NCBI GenBank assembly: GCA_038321775.1
Contig: JBBQFI010000014.1
Span: 1-64,000 of the forward strand
Direction: 5' to 3'
From: JBBQFI01 sp038321775
GTDB lineage: Bacteria; Verrucomicrobiota; Verrucomicrobiia; Chthoniobacterales; UBA10450
DNA length: 64,000 bases
The position numbers were made by a program, and so were the translations under genes. Positions within the stretch are counted from its first letter, which is position 1. Every line of letters starts with the position of its first letter. The notes under the pieces are model-generated. The model was given only the letters and a program-made list of their open reading frames with translations, did no database searches and had not been told where the DNA came from. Of this stretch, positions 8,661-17,646 are shown piece by piece.

Positions 8661-10208
8661 ATGAACGCGAGTGATTCTTACGACGTAATTATCATCGGCA
8701 CTGGTGCCGGTGGCGGCACGCTCGCGCGACGGCTCGCGCCGCGTGGGAAGCGAATTTTGATTCTCGAGCGCGGAGGTTTTCTGCCGCGCGAAAAAGAGAA
8801 TTGGCAATCGAAGGAAGTGTTCCAAAAGATGCGCTACCACACGAAGGAGGAGTGGCGTGATCGCGACGGCAAACCCTTCATGGCGCACACCGGTTACTTC
8901 GTCGGTGGGAACACAAAAGTTTATGGCGCCGCATCGTTCCGTTTGCGGGAGCGGGACTTCGAAACGGTGCAGCACAGGGGCGGCATCTCGCCGGAATGGC
9001 CGGTGAAGTATCGCGACTTCGAGCCGTATTACACCCAGGCCGAAGCGCTCTACGATGTCCACGGCAAACGCGGTGTCGATGAAACCGAACCGCCGATGAG
9101 CGCGGAATATCCGTTCCCACCCTTTGCGCATGAGCCGCGCATTCTCGAGCTGGCCGAACGGTTGCAGAAACGCGGACGCAATCCATTTCATTTGCCCCTC
9201 GCTCTGAAGCGCAACGAAGCCGATCCGCTCCACAGCCCATGCATTCGCTGCAATACCTGCGACGGTTTTCCCTGCCTGATCGATGCCAAGGCCGACGCCG
9301 ATCTCAATGGCGTCCGGCCCGCGATGCAGAAAAGCAATGTGACGTTGCTCACGCACGCGCGGGTGAAAAAGATCCTAACGAATGGTTCCGCGCGCGAGGT
9401 CTCGACGGTAGAGACGGAGATCGACGGCGAGACGCATCATTTTCGCGGCGACATCGTAGTCGTGGCGGCCGGCGCGATTAATTCCGCTGCGCTCCTGCTC
9501 GGGAGTGCGTCGGATAAACATCCGAACGGTCTGGCGAATTCCTCCGATCTGGTCGGCCGCAATTACATGCGACATCTGAACAGCGCGATCCTCGGTATGA
9601 CGACCAAGAAGAATCCCACCGTTTTCCAAAAAACTCTGGCGATGAACGATTTTTACTGGGGCGATGACGACTTCCCGTTTCCCATGGGACACATCCAGCT
9701 CCTGGGAAAAACCGACCGAGGTATCATCGCGGGCGACGCGCCTTTTTTCACGCCCGGCGTGGCGCTCGATGTCATGACCAAACATTCCGTCGATTGGTGG
9801 CTGACCGCGGAAGACCTGCCCGATCCGGAAAATCGCGTCACACTCACGCGCGACGGCCAGATTCAACTCAGCCAGCGCGATCGTTATCACGAACACTTCG
9901 ATCGCCTGATCGCGCGTTGGACGGAAGAATTGAAAACGGTCGATGCGATCGATCAGCTCATCCCGCTTTCGCTTTATCTGAAAAATAAAATCCCGCTGAT
10001 GGGCGTGGCGCATCAAAACGGCACCTGTCGTTTCGGCGACGATCCGAAGACGTCGGTGCTGAATATTTTTTGTCAGGCGCACGACGTCGATAATCTCTAC
10101 GTCGTCGATGGCAGTTTTTTCTGTTCGAGCGGCGCGGTCAACCCGTCGCTTACGATCGCAGCGAATGCGTTGCGCGTGGGCGATCACATCCTCGAGCGAT
10201 TGGGATGA
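8661..10208 (+). CDS. GMC-family FAD-dependent oxidoreductase
   Basis: The 515-residue product opens with the FAD-binding dinucleotide fold YDVIIIGTGAGGGTLA, followed by ERGGF. The C-terminal GMC signature region contains HQNGTCRFGDDPKTS and then LYVVDGSFFCSSGAVNPSLT, giving the catalytic His and Asn positions. A cysteine-rich CIRCNTCDGFPC stretch at about 194-205 is a feature of a bacterial/plant-type GMC subgroup (alcohol or long-chain alcohol oxidases, cholesterol oxidase-like). It catalyses oxidation of an alcohol with FAD as acceptor; the physiological substrate is not evident. It is followed immediately by a palindromic repeat element. Confidence 0.88.
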   Translation: MNASDSYDVIIIGTGAGGGTLARRLAPRGKRILILERGGFLPREKENWQSKEVFQKMRYHTKEEWRDRDGKPFMAHTGYFVGGNTKVYGAASFRLRERDFETVQHRGGISPEWPVKYRDFEPYYTQAEALYDVHGKRGVDETEPPMSAEYPFPPFAHEPRILELAERLQKRGRNPFHLPLALKRNEADPLHSPCIRCNTCDGFPCLIDAKADADLNGVRPAMQKSNVTLLTHARVKKILTNGSAREVSTVETEIDGETHHFRGDIVVVAAGAINSAALLLGSASDKHPNGLANSSDLVGRNYMRHLNSAILGMTTKKNPTVFQKTLAMNDFYWGDDDFPFPMGHIQLLGKTDRGIIAGDAPFFTPGVALDVMTKHSVDWWLTAEDLPDPENRVTLTRDGQIQLSQRDRYHEHFDRLIARWTEELKTVDAIDQLIPLSLYLKNKIPLMGVAHQNGTCRFGDDPKTSVLNIFCQAHDVDNLYVVDGSFFCSSGAVNPSLTIAANALRVGDHILERLG

Positions 10209-10233
10209 GGCTCGTGGCGCGGCGAACTCTTCC

Positions 10234-10382
10234 GGGTAGCGCACGCGTCTCGCATGCTGGCGATGGCGTCTCGCCATCGAGGACTTTTCTCAGGCGTACC
10301 CATGCTTCCTGTGCGAGCCATATTTAAAAAAGCCTGTTTCGGCGGGACGCCGAAACCAGCACGCGGGAGGCGCGCGCTACCC
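10234..10382. repeat. MITE/REP-like palindromic element with terminal inverted repeats
   Basis: About 149 nt bounded by imperfect inverted repeats of 24 nt: the left end begins GGGTAGCGCACGCGTC, and the right end (10359-10382) is its approximate reverse complement ending GCGCGCTACCC (20 of 24 positions pair). Inside are two perfect small hairpins: CGATGGCG-tct-CGCCATCG near 10262-10280 and TTTCGGCG-gga-CGCCGAAA near 10338-10356. No transposase is encoded. The element runs into the 5' end of the VOC-aquaporin gene and supplies plausible start codons for it. Confidence 0.65.
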
Positions 10383-11945
10383 AGATGGGCCATCGGGGCG
10401 CTGGCATTCTTATTACCGTTCTCTTTGCGCGCCGCCGTGGAGGTCGCGGCGATCGAGATGAGCGTGTCCGATCTTCCTCGAGCAGTTGCGTTCTACACCG
10501 ACACATTGCAATTCAAGTTAAAAGATGCGGACGAGTCGCGCGCGCGCCTTCAACTCGGCCAAGAAACGTTGGTCCTCCGCCACGCGGCGACGGAAGGACG
10601 GCCTATCCCGCGCGATTTACCCGCAAACGACCAAACGTTCCAACATATCGCCATCGTGGTCGGCGACATCGACGCGGCTTATGCGCAACTGCAACGCCAC
10701 CACGTGCAGCTCGTTTCTACTGGCGTGCAAACTTTGCCCAATTGGAATTTCGATGCGGCAAAGATCCGCGCGCTTTACTTCCGCGACCCGAACGGCCATT
10801 TCCTCGAATTGATTCACTTCCCGGCTAACAAAGGCGAACCGCGCTGGCATCGCCGGAGCGGTGCGCTTTTTCGCGGGATCGATCACTCTGCGGTCGTCGT
10901 CACCGAAATGAAACGCAGTCTCGCTTTCTACCGCGACCAACTTGGTTTCACCGTCATCGGAAACAGTTTCAACTACGGCGGCGAACAGGAACTGCTGAGC
11001 GGTGTGGCGGGGGCGCGCGTGCGCATCACAAGTTTACGCGGCGCCAAGGGTCCGGGGCTCGAACTTCTGCAATACGAAACGCCGGGCTCCACAAACATTC
11101 TCCGCAAAACATCTTCGCCTAACGACTTGTCACATTGGCAAGTCGATCTCCTGACGACGCGACACGACATCGTCGGTGAACGCTCCGATCCGGACGGCCA
11201 CGCCTTCGCGATCGAGCAACGACCGAGCGGCGCGGCCCGCGGCGAATATGCGATGGAAGCCTTGCGCCAGCATTGGCCGCGCTACCTGATGGAAGGCGCG
11301 GAGCTCGGCATCTTCATGATCGTCGCGTTGCTTCTCGCGCTCGTGTTGGAACATACGCGTTCGAGTTTGCATAAAGCGATCGGCTCTCCGCTGCTGCGCC
11401 GATTCTTCGTCGGCCTCGGCATCGGCGTCATGGTCGTGATCCTGATTTACTGCACGTGGGGCCGGCAATCGGGCGCGCAGTTCAATCCCGCAGTTACGCT
11501 CGCGATGCTTTACCTGCATCGCATCCAGCCGTGGGACGCGTTCTTCTACATCATCGCCCAATTTCTCGGCGGATTGCTCGGCGTCCTAATAGCGGCAGCG
11601 CCGTTTTGGAAAGCGAGCAAGCATAAAAAAGTAAATTTTGTCGTGACCGAGCCCGGTAAGCCGGGCGTCGCGGTTGGATTCGCAGCCGAATTCGTCATTT
11701 CATTTATTCTACTGGCGACGCTGCGACTCGTTTATCACAGCGATTTGCTCAAACCGTCGCTCGGTTACTTCGCCGGATTTCTCCTCTGCCTTTACATTAC
11801 CTTCGAGGCGCCGCTCTCCGGGATGAGTTTGAATCCCGCGCGCAGCGTCGCCTCCGCCATCCCGGCGAAAAGCTGGAAGGCGATGTGGATTTATTTCATC
11901 GCGCCGCTGCTCGCGATGTGGCTCGCGGCGAAGCTGTGCGGTTAG
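10302..11945 (+). CDS. Fusion protein: signal segment - two VOC (glyoxalase-like) domains - aquaporin/MIP channel
   Basis: One uninterrupted frame encodes three parts. After a basic stretch comes a hydrophobic segment (WAIGALAFLLPFSLRAA). Two VOC-type halves follow: AIEMSVSDLPRAVAFYTD to YFRDPNGHFLELI, and GIDHSAVVVTEMKRSLAFYRDQLGF to about residue 315. Then a six-helix MIP channel carries FNPAVT at 394-399 and LNPARS at 510-515. The two NPA boxes fit an aquaporin/aquaglyceroporin. VOC halves normally form cytoplasmic metal-dependent lyases or dioxygenases; here the first hydrophobic segment would place them outside the cytoplasmic membrane. Starts at 10254 or 10302 (ATG) or 10437 (GTG) are possible; the first two lie in the repeat element. 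I know of no standard family with this architecture. Confidence 0.8.
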   Translation: MLPVRAIFKKACFGGTPKPARGRRALPRWAIGALAFLLPFSLRAAVEVAAIEMSVSDLPRAVAFYTDTLQFKLKDADESRARLQLGQETLVLRHAATEGRPIPRDLPANDQTFQHIAIVVGDIDAAYAQLQRHHVQLVSTGVQTLPNWNFDAAKIRALYFRDPNGHFLELIHFPANKGEPRWHRRSGALFRGIDHSAVVVTEMKRSLAFYRDQLGFTVIGNSFNYGGEQELLSGVAGARVRITSLRGAKGPGLELLQYETPGSTNILRKTSSPNDLSHWQVDLLTTRHDIVGERSDPDGHAFAIEQRPSGAARGEYAMEALRQHWPRYLMEGAELGIFMIVALLLALVLEHTRSSLHKAIGSPLLRRFFVGLGIGVMVVILIYCTWGRQSGAQFNPAVTLAMLYLHRIQPWDAFFYIIAQFLGGLLGVLIAAAPFWKASKHKKVNFVVTEPGKPGVAVGFAAEFVISFILLATLRLVYHSDLLKPSLGYFAGFLLCLYITFEAPLSGMSLNPARSVASAIPAKSWKAMWIYFIAPLLAMWLAAKLCG

Positions 11946-12413
11946 TTACGGCTGCTTCTCAAACTTCATCGCGGCCGAATTCATGCAATAGCGCAATCCG
12001 GTCGGCTTTGGTCCATCGTCAAACACATGGCCGAGATGTCCGCCGCAGCGTTCGCACAGGACTTCGGTGCGGGTGGAGAAAAATCCTTTATCCTCTTTCG
12101 TTTCGACCGCGTCTTTCGAGATCGGCTGATAAAAACTGGGCCAGCCCGTGCCTGATTCGAATTTCGCATCGGAACTGAAAAGCTCCTTCCCGCAAGCCGC
12201 GCATTTAAAAATACCGTGATCGTGCAGACCGTTGTAAGCGTTGGTGAACGGCCGCTCTGTTCCCTTCTCCCGCAGCACGCGATACTGCTCCGGGGTCAGC
12301 TCTTTCTTCCATTCCGCGTCCGTCTTTTCAATTTTGTCGCTCATAGGATTCTGGGCCGACACAAAATTGCACAAGGCAAGCGCGGCGGCGAATAAACAGG
12401 TCGTTAGTTTCAT
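11946..12413 (-). CDS. msrB: Exported peptide-methionine (R)-S-oxide reductase
   Basis: MsrB reduces the R-epimer of methionine sulfoxide in proteins. The 155-residue product has a signal peptide (MKLTTCLFAAALALCNFVSA), so it acts in the periplasm. The zinc-binding pairs CAAC and CERC, the GTGWPSFYQPI motif and the catalytic cysteine motif RYCMNSAA are all intact. The gene stops next to the stop of the VOC-aquaporin gene (convergent, no gap). A thioredoxin-type reductant would be needed outside the cytoplasm. Confidence 0.95.
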   Translation of the reverse strand: MKLTTCLFAAALALCNFVSAQNPMSDKIEKTDAEWKKELTPEQYRVLREKGTERPFTNAYNGLHDHGIFKCAACGKELFSSDAKFESGTGWPSFYQPISKDAVETKEDKGFFSTRTEVLCERCGGHLGHVFDDGPKPTGLRYCMNSAAMKFEKQP

Positions 12414-12458
12414 AGCCAGGTTCTTCTTTCAAAGAATGGGAGGCGGTCGCCCCTCACA

Positions 12459-14387
12459 TTATTCCCGCCACTTCGAGGCGTTGGAAACGAACAGCACCGC
12501 GGTTTTCGGCACCCGGAAAAGTCCCGCGATCACACCTTTCCATCCGATAGTGGGGCCGACGCTGCGTTCGAATTTTTCGTGATCGGGCAACGCGTGAAAC
12601 CCGCGTTTCTTTTTCGCGTTCTCCAGATTCAGAATCGTCTGGATCAAACCGAGATGCGAAAAAGCCTGCGGAAAATTCCCGAGAAATTCGCCACTCTCGG
12701 GATCGATTTCTTCCGAATAAAGACCGAGCGGACTGGCGAGTTTGATGATGGCCTCGAGCATCTCTTCCGCACGAGCGAGATGGCCTTCACGGATCAGATG
12801 ATCGATGCACCAGAAGCTGCAAATCAGGAACGCGCCTTCTTTCCCCGGCATTCCTTCCGTCCGATAAAAAAGCGGACCGCGCCCGAGCTCGCGCTCAATC
12901 GCTTCGCGCGTCGGCCGGGCCGGGTGCACGTCGAGAAAACCAGTGGTGAAAGCGAGCAGGCTGGAAACGTCGAGTGAAGCCGCGTCCATTTTTGCCGAGA
13001 GGATCTGGGCGCCGTCTTTCGTCACCAAACCGTGATCGAGGACCTCGCGGCGTATTTCTCCGCAGACTTTTTCCAGCTCGCCATCATCGTCACCGAGGAG
13101 TTCGCGCGCCCGTTGCAACGCGATCCAGCACATGATTTTCCCATAGGTGAACTGGCTCGTTTCACGCACTTCCCAAATGCCGTTATCGGCGCGGCGCCAG
13201 AAGCGCTTCGCTTCATCGGTCAGACGCGTGAGCATCTTGCGTTTGTCGCCATCGATCTTGCCGCCGGTATGCCGGAAAAAATAAAACGACTGCAGGACGT
13301 GGCCGTAATTATCGAGCTGAAATTGCCCGAGCGCGCCATTGCCAAGGCGCACCGGTTCGGAATCGGCATAACCGGCGAGATGATCGAGATTGGTTTCCGG
13401 CGGGATGGGCGCATCGCAAACAGGGTAGAGGACATCGACGCTCGATTGTTCGTTAGGGGCTTCCGCTTTCTCCTTTCGCTCCATCCATTTCCTGACCGCG
13501 AAATTAAGAAAAGCGTTTGCTTCGCCGGAATAACCGAGGCCGAAGAGCGTTTGAATAAAAAGCGCGGTATCGCGCAACCAGGTGTAGCGATAATCCCAGT
13601 TCAATTCTCCGCCCGCTTTTTCGGGAAGCGAGGTGGTGGGTGCGGCGACAAACCCGCCGGTCGCAGCGTAGGTGAGTAATTTCAAAGTCACCGCGCTCCG
13701 CCTAACGATCTCCTGATGCGGGCCACGATAGTAATTGAAGAGATTCCATTCGCGCCAGAACGCCGTCGTTACGCGCAGCCATTCGCGAACGCTCGCGAGA
13801 TCGGGCCAGCGTTGGTCGTCGCTGTAGTCGAGCACAGCGTAAAACGGTTCGTTCGGCGCGACGACGAAATTGCCTAACAAGTCATCATCGCTCGTTTCGA
13901 TCGGCACGTTGCTATAAAATGTGGCTGCCTCCATCTCGAAGCCGCCGTCGTAGCAGCGGTGCCAGGAGGCGGCTTTCCGCGCATACGATGGTCGCGCGCT
14001 TACCCGCATTCGCATGGCCACGCGCGCGCCGTCTTCAGCTTCGAGCAGGCGCACCAGTTTGCGCGTCGGATGCAAAGTGGTGAAGTCGTAAAAGCGCGCT
14101 TTGCGCGCTCGCGCGATCACGAAAAAATCGGTTAGCCTAACGACACCTTCGGCCGTGATGAAGCGTGTCTCCAGGATGGCGCTGTCTTCGCGATATTTTC
14201 GCTCGACGCGAAATGGCTTCACCGGCGAAAGCGCAAAGCTTCCGCCTTTTTCCTCGTCGAGCAGCGCGGCGAAAACCGAGCCGGCATCGAACGCCGGCAA
14301 ACAAAGCCAATCGATATCGCCCTGCGGCCCGATCAACGCCGCCGTTTCGCAATTGCCGATGAGCGCGTAATCGCGGATCGGCGTCAT
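12459..14387 (-). CDS. GH15 family glucoamylase/trehalase-like glycoside hydrolase
   Basis: 642 residues from the ATG at 14387 (MTPIRDYALIGN), which overlaps the upstream DUF1223 stop by 4 nt. The N-terminal GDIDWLCLPAFDAGSVFAALL block and the catalytic-barrel motif NWDYRYTWLRDTALFIQT are typical of the shorter cytoplasmic GH15 group, which includes mycobacterial-type trehalases and glucodextrinases. Near the C-terminus YSEEIDPESGEFLGNFPQ supplies the likely general base. The expected substrate is an alpha-linked glucoside (trehalose or dextrin). Two words of the TCGTTAGGC type code Ile-Val-Arg-Arg and Val-Val-Arg-Leu here. Confidence 0.88.
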   Translation of the reverse strand: MTPIRDYALIGNCETAALIGPQGDIDWLCLPAFDAGSVFAALLDEEKGGSFALSPVKPFRVERKYREDSAILETRFITAEGVVRLTDFFVIARARKARFYDFTTLHPTRKLVRLLEAEDGARVAMRMRVSARPSYARKAASWHRCYDGGFEMEAATFYSNVPIETSDDDLLGNFVVAPNEPFYAVLDYSDDQRWPDLASVREWLRVTTAFWREWNLFNYYRGPHQEIVRRSAVTLKLLTYAATGGFVAAPTTSLPEKAGGELNWDYRYTWLRDTALFIQTLFGLGYSGEANAFLNFAVRKWMERKEKAEAPNEQSSVDVLYPVCDAPIPPETNLDHLAGYADSEPVRLGNGALGQFQLDNYGHVLQSFYFFRHTGGKIDGDKRKMLTRLTDEAKRFWRRADNGIWEVRETSQFTYGKIMCWIALQRARELLGDDDGELEKVCGEIRREVLDHGLVTKDGAQILSAKMDAASLDVSSLLAFTTGFLDVHPARPTREAIERELGRGPLFYRTEGMPGKEGAFLICSFWCIDHLIREGHLARAEEMLEAIIKLASPLGLYSEEIDPESGEFLGNFPQAFSHLGLIQTILNLENAKKKRGFHALPDHEKFERSVGPTIGWKGVIAGLFRVPKTAVLFVSNASKWRE

Positions 14388-15118
14388 CGTAGCCAACCGC
14401 CGATCGCCTGGATCGGCTCGATCTGGCCCGGTTCCGTCACCCACGCTACGATCGCGCCGCGCGTATTTGCCGCGGGCTGCGCGCCGGCTTCCGGCAAGCG
14501 CACTTCCGCTTTGCCGGCCGGCATCTTTTCCGTCCTGAGTCCGAGCACGACAAAATCGTGCAGCAATTTGCGTCCGCTATTTTCGCCGGCCTTGACATTG
14601 ACGGTCAGATCGAATCCGAGCCGCGCGAGATGTAGATCAAGCGGGCGTGCTTTGCCATTGGCCGGCTGGAAAGAAACGCGCGCGGTCTCTCCATCGGTCG
14701 AAGAAAGCTTTAAGACCCCCGGCGTATCCGATGCAGCACCGGGAACGCCGCTGCTGCGCCACTCGCGGCCGTCGAGGACAAAGCCGGGCGTGTAAACGCT
14801 GCTGCTATTCCAATGTGCGGAATAAGCATATTGCCGCGCCGTCCATTCTTTCGACGCGTAGGGATCGCGCCAGCCAAGCCGATCCCAGTAATCGACATGA
14901 AAAGCGATCGGCACGTAATCCTGCCAAAGCCGCGGCTCGCTCTTGAGTTTGCTCAACCACGCTTCCGCCGGCGGACAACTGCTGCAACCTTCCGAAGTGT
15001 AGAGTTCGAGTAAATGCGTTTTGGCCGGCGCGCTTTCCAATTCGAGAGCAAAGACGGAAGTGGCCGCGCCGCCAAGGCTGGCCGCGGAAAAAATTGCGAG
15101 AAGCAAGCTCGTTTTCAT
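14384..15118 (-). CDS. Exported DUF1223 thioredoxin-fold protein
   Basis: The start at 15118 gives MKTSLLLAIFSAASLGGAAT, a signal peptide; a longer reading to 15193 would bury it. The mature protein (244 residues in total) has the DUF1223 hallmark LYTSEGCSSCPPAE with a CSSC pair near the N-terminus, followed by FHVDYWDRLGWRDPYAS. DUF1223 proteins are thioredoxin-like periplasmic proteins of undefined substrate. Its stop overlaps the start of the GH15 gene (ATGA), an operon that otherwise makes little functional sense. Confidence 0.85.
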   Translation of the reverse strand: MKTSLLLAIFSAASLGGAATSVFALELESAPAKTHLLELYTSEGCSSCPPAEAWLSKLKSEPRLWQDYVPIAFHVDYWDRLGWRDPYASKEWTARQYAYSAHWNSSSVYTPGFVLDGREWRSSGVPGAASDTPGVLKLSSTDGETARVSFQPANGKARPLDLHLARLGFDLTVNVKAGENSGRKLLHDFVVLGLRTEKMPAGKAEVRLPEAGAQPAANTRGAIVAWVTEPGQIEPIQAIGGWLR

Positions 15119-15260
15119 ATTGGTGAGAGCGCCGTTCTCTGGGAATATTTCACGCTTTGGAATAACGGCGCCACCCCGGCCTCTCACGCTCAACTTGAGA
15201 TTGCCACGCTGCCCGATATTTTTAGCTGGCGTCGTGCAACAGGACGATTAGGTAGGTTTT

Positions 15261-15803
15261 GTGGCGGAAGGCGATAACGAGCAGTTGGTCGAGAAATTTT
15301 ATGCGCCGCTTTATCGCTTTGGTCTTTCGCTCAGCCGCAAGGAAGCGGACGCGTGCGATCTGGTGCAGCAAACCTTCTGCACCTGGGCGGCGAAGGGCCA
15401 CCAACTGCGCGATAAATCGAAAGTGAAAACCTGGCTTTTCACTACGCTCTACCGCGATTTCCTCGCAAAGAAGCGGCACGACGCTCGCTTTGTCGAAACG
15501 GAAAACGAAGCGGATTTCGTCGAACCGTTGCATATCGCGCCCTCGGTGGTCGAATCAATCGATGCGGCGATTGTGCAGAAGGCTTTACATCTGCTTGATG
15601 AACGCTATCGCGCACCGGTGACTTTGTTTTACATGCAACAACATTCCTATCGCGAGATCGCCGAGATTCTGGCCGTTCCCATTGGGACGGTCATGTCCCG
15701 CATCTCGCGCGGCAAAGCCGAGCTGCGCACGGCGTTGAGCGATACCACCGCGCTCGAAGCGCGTAAAATCGTGCGCATCGAAGGGGGACAGGCCCATGGA
15801 TAA
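15261..15803 (+). CDS. ECF-type RNA polymerase sigma factor
   Basis: 180 residues starting at a GTG. Region 2 (about 8-75) includes LVQQTFCTWAAKG, and region 4 (about 105-160) has the helix-turn-helix YREIAEILAVPIGTVMSRISRGKAELR. There are no regions 1 or 3, as in ECF sigma factors. It overlaps the next gene, which encodes a single-span membrane protein with the layout of an anti-sigma factor, by 8 nt. Together they look like a membrane stress-sensing pair. Target promoters are unknown. Confidence 0.9.
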   Translation: MAEGDNEQLVEKFYAPLYRFGLSLSRKEADACDLVQQTFCTWAAKGHQLRDKSKVKTWLFTTLYRDFLAKKRHDARFVETENEADFVEPLHIAPSVVESIDAAIVQKALHLLDERYRAPVTLFYMQQHSYREIAEILAVPIGTVMSRISRGKAELRTALSDTTALEARKIVRIEGGQAHG

Positions 15804-16545
15804 CAGGGAAGCTTATTCAATTTTGAGCCTTCATCGCCCTGAAGAGCCGGCGCTCGATGAAGGACGACTCCAGGAGGCGCTGCGGAAAGTCGAGGCCGAT
15901 CCCGAGTTGGCGCAATGGTGGAAGGCCGAGCGGGAGCTTGATGCGATTATCGCGGCCAAACTAACCTCGACGCAGTTGCCGGCTGACCTGAAGTCGCGGC
16001 TCTTATCTCCCGCGCCGATGCGAACTCGGGTGGTCCGATCCAGCTGGAGCCGCGCTGTCCTTGCGGCCGCCGCGTCAATTGTCGTCCTCGGCGTGATATT
16101 CAGTTCGTGGCGCGGACCGTTTCAGACGGCTGTTTCACTGGCAGATTATCGAGAAGAAATGGTGAGCTTCATTAAGGTTCCACCGAATCTCGAATTGCAA
16201 TCGTCCGACCTGGCGCGCTTAAAAACCTTCCTGGAGAAAGCCGACGCGCCAGCGCAATTCGCGTTGCCGAAAAATCTACAGGCATATGAACCGGTTGGTT
16301 GCCGTGTCCTGCGTTTTCGAAGGCACGATGTGTCGCTCGTTTGTTTCAAGATCGGTGGCGATCGCCTTGCGCATCTGTTTGTCGCCGACGCAAAATCAGT
16401 GCCCACTAAAGGCAGTGCTTCCGCGCCGGTCTTCGCTGCGGAAAACGATTGGATGACCGCGACATGGACTGAAAACGGCCAATCCTATCTGTTAGCAGTT
16501 CGAGGCGATCGCGCGGCGGCCGAGAGATTTCTTGGCGACTCGTGA
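15796..16545 (+). CDS. Putative membrane anti-sigma factor
   Basis: 249 residues. A soluble, charged N-terminus (1-80) is followed by one membrane segment (about 85-103, AVLAAAASIVVLGVIF) and a C-terminal domain expected in the periplasm. The position directly behind an ECF sigma gene with an 8 nt overlap is the main reason for the call. No zinc-binding HxxxCxxC motif is seen, so it is not a ZAS-type anti-sigma. Its stop overlaps the GTG of the following gene. Confidence 0.6.
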   Translation: MDNREAYSILSLHRPEEPALDEGRLQEALRKVEADPELAQWWKAERELDAIIAAKLTSTQLPADLKSRLLSPAPMRTRVVRSSWSRAVLAAAASIVVLGVIFSSWRGPFQTAVSLADYREEMVSFIKVPPNLELQSSDLARLKTFLEKADAPAQFALPKNLQAYEPVGCRVLRFRRHDVSLVCFKIGGDRLAHLFVADAKSVPTKGSASAPVFAAENDWMTATWTENGQSYLLAVRGDRAAAERFLGDS

Positions 16546-17066
16546 CGATAAAGCGGAAATCCTCCGTCAGTACCCGTTCACTCAAAGGGAAGGGCACTGG
16601 CTGGTTCTCCGGTTATTCCACCACGAAACGCCCTCTCGGTGGTTATGCCGCGCTGGTAGCTCTCTTCACCGTCGGATTAGCCAGCGCTTTTGTGGCCTCC
16701 AAGCAGAAAGCCAAACATTTGCCGGACCTAAGCGCCACTGATCTGCTCCTCTTTAGCATCGCCACACATAAGCTCAGCCGCATCGCGTCGAAAGATCTCG
16801 TGACCAGTCCATTCCGCGCGCCGTTTGTGAAATTCAAGGCGTCGGCCGGAGCGGGCGAAGTCGAAGAAAAAGCGCGCTGCGAAGGCTTGCGAGAAGCCGT
16901 CGGCGATCTTATCACCTGTCCGTATTGCATGGCACCGTGGATCGCCGCCGCGCTGGTGTTTGCCGCGGAACGTGCACCTCGCAGCACGCGCGTGGTCAGC
17001 GCAATTTTCAACATTGCCGCAGATTCCGATTTCTTAAATCGCTTATACGCTCGGACGAAAGAATAG
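16542..17066 (+). CDS. DUF1360 family membrane protein
   Basis: 174 residues from a GTG that overlaps the preceding stop (GTGA). A membrane segment near 36-52 is followed by DLLLFSIATHKLSRIASKD and the conserved CPYCMAPWIAAALVFA segment, which matches the DUF1360 family (Bacillus YjcA-like, sometimes sporulation-associated, function unknown). It is the last gene of the sigma/anti-sigma operon, and a terminator hairpin begins at its stop codon. Confidence 0.75.
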   Translation: MTIKRKSSVSTRSLKGKGTGWFSGYSTTKRPLGGYAALVALFTVGLASAFVASKQKAKHLPDLSATDLLLFSIATHKLSRIASKDLVTSPFRAPFVKFKASAGAGEVEEKARCEGLREAVGDLITCPYCMAPWIAAALVFAAERAPRSTRVVSAIFNIAADSDFLNRLYARTKE

Positions 17067-17087
17067 CACACGCGAGGTGTGCTTTTC
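17065..17087 (+). terminator. Rho-independent terminator of the ECF sigma operon
   Basis: A perfect 7-bp stem AGCACAC / GTGTGCT with a 5-nt loop is followed by TTTT. It starts within the TAG stop codon of the DUF1360 gene. Confidence 0.75.
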
Positions 17088-17129
17088 GTTATTTTCAAGA
17101 AACGGTGGCTCTGTTGAAAAGCTGCCTGC

Positions 17130-17222
17130 TGTCATGTCGAGCGAAGTCGAGACATCTCTTACTATTCATCTGCGCTTGGAACATCAACAATGAGAGATTC
17201 CTCGACTGCGCTCGGAATGACA
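17130..17222. repeat. MITE-like element with TGTCAT... terminal inverted repeats
   Basis: 93 nt flanked by 29-nt inverted repeats (17130-17158 and 17194-17222). The left end begins TGTCATGTCGAGCGAAGTCG, and the right end read in reverse begins TGTCATTCCGAGCGCAGTCG; 24 of 29 positions agree. Similar TGTCATTCCGAG sequences are scattered through many unrelated bacterial genomes. No coding capacity. Confidence 0.7.
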
Positions 17223-17646
17223 TAGCTTTTTAACAAAGCCAGAAACGATCAGGGTTTGTGTCCGCAAAAACCGGAAGAGATTCACACCTCTTCAGACGCC
17301 ACGTGTGTCTGATCGAACCGACAATCCGTCCTTCTAAAAAAAATTCTATGCTGAAAACGCTGTTCTCGCCTAACGAATTCTGCGCAGACTTGCGCCGTAA
17401 TCGTAGATCGGGGAACAGTGTTCACCGAGTCCCCTCGCCTCTTCCCTCCTACAGTCCCGAATTTTCCTCGTCCTCCTTAGCAAGGACACACCGCGAATTA
17501 AAAAAGCAGGATCGGTTCTTTTTCCCGAACCTCAATTTGTTCTCGACCTCGCGCTTCAGAAGCGGCGACTCGAGACCTCGCAGCTCGCAAGCAGCGACAT
17601 CATCGAATCGCAGCGAGGAAAAACGGCGAAGTCATCATAATCAAAT
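17223..17646. other. Intergenic spacer without a recognisable gene
   Basis: About 420 nt between the MITE-like element and the tmRNA 3' end. Open frames here have no family resemblance and one runs into the tmRNA, so they are not accepted. A reverse TCGTTAGGC word lies at 17368-17376. Nothing else is seen. Confidence 0.5.

Noticed and set aside
9375..10277. 300-codon minus-strand frame opposite the GMC oxidoreductase
   Set aside because: A shadow of the GMC gene; no domain and atypical composition.
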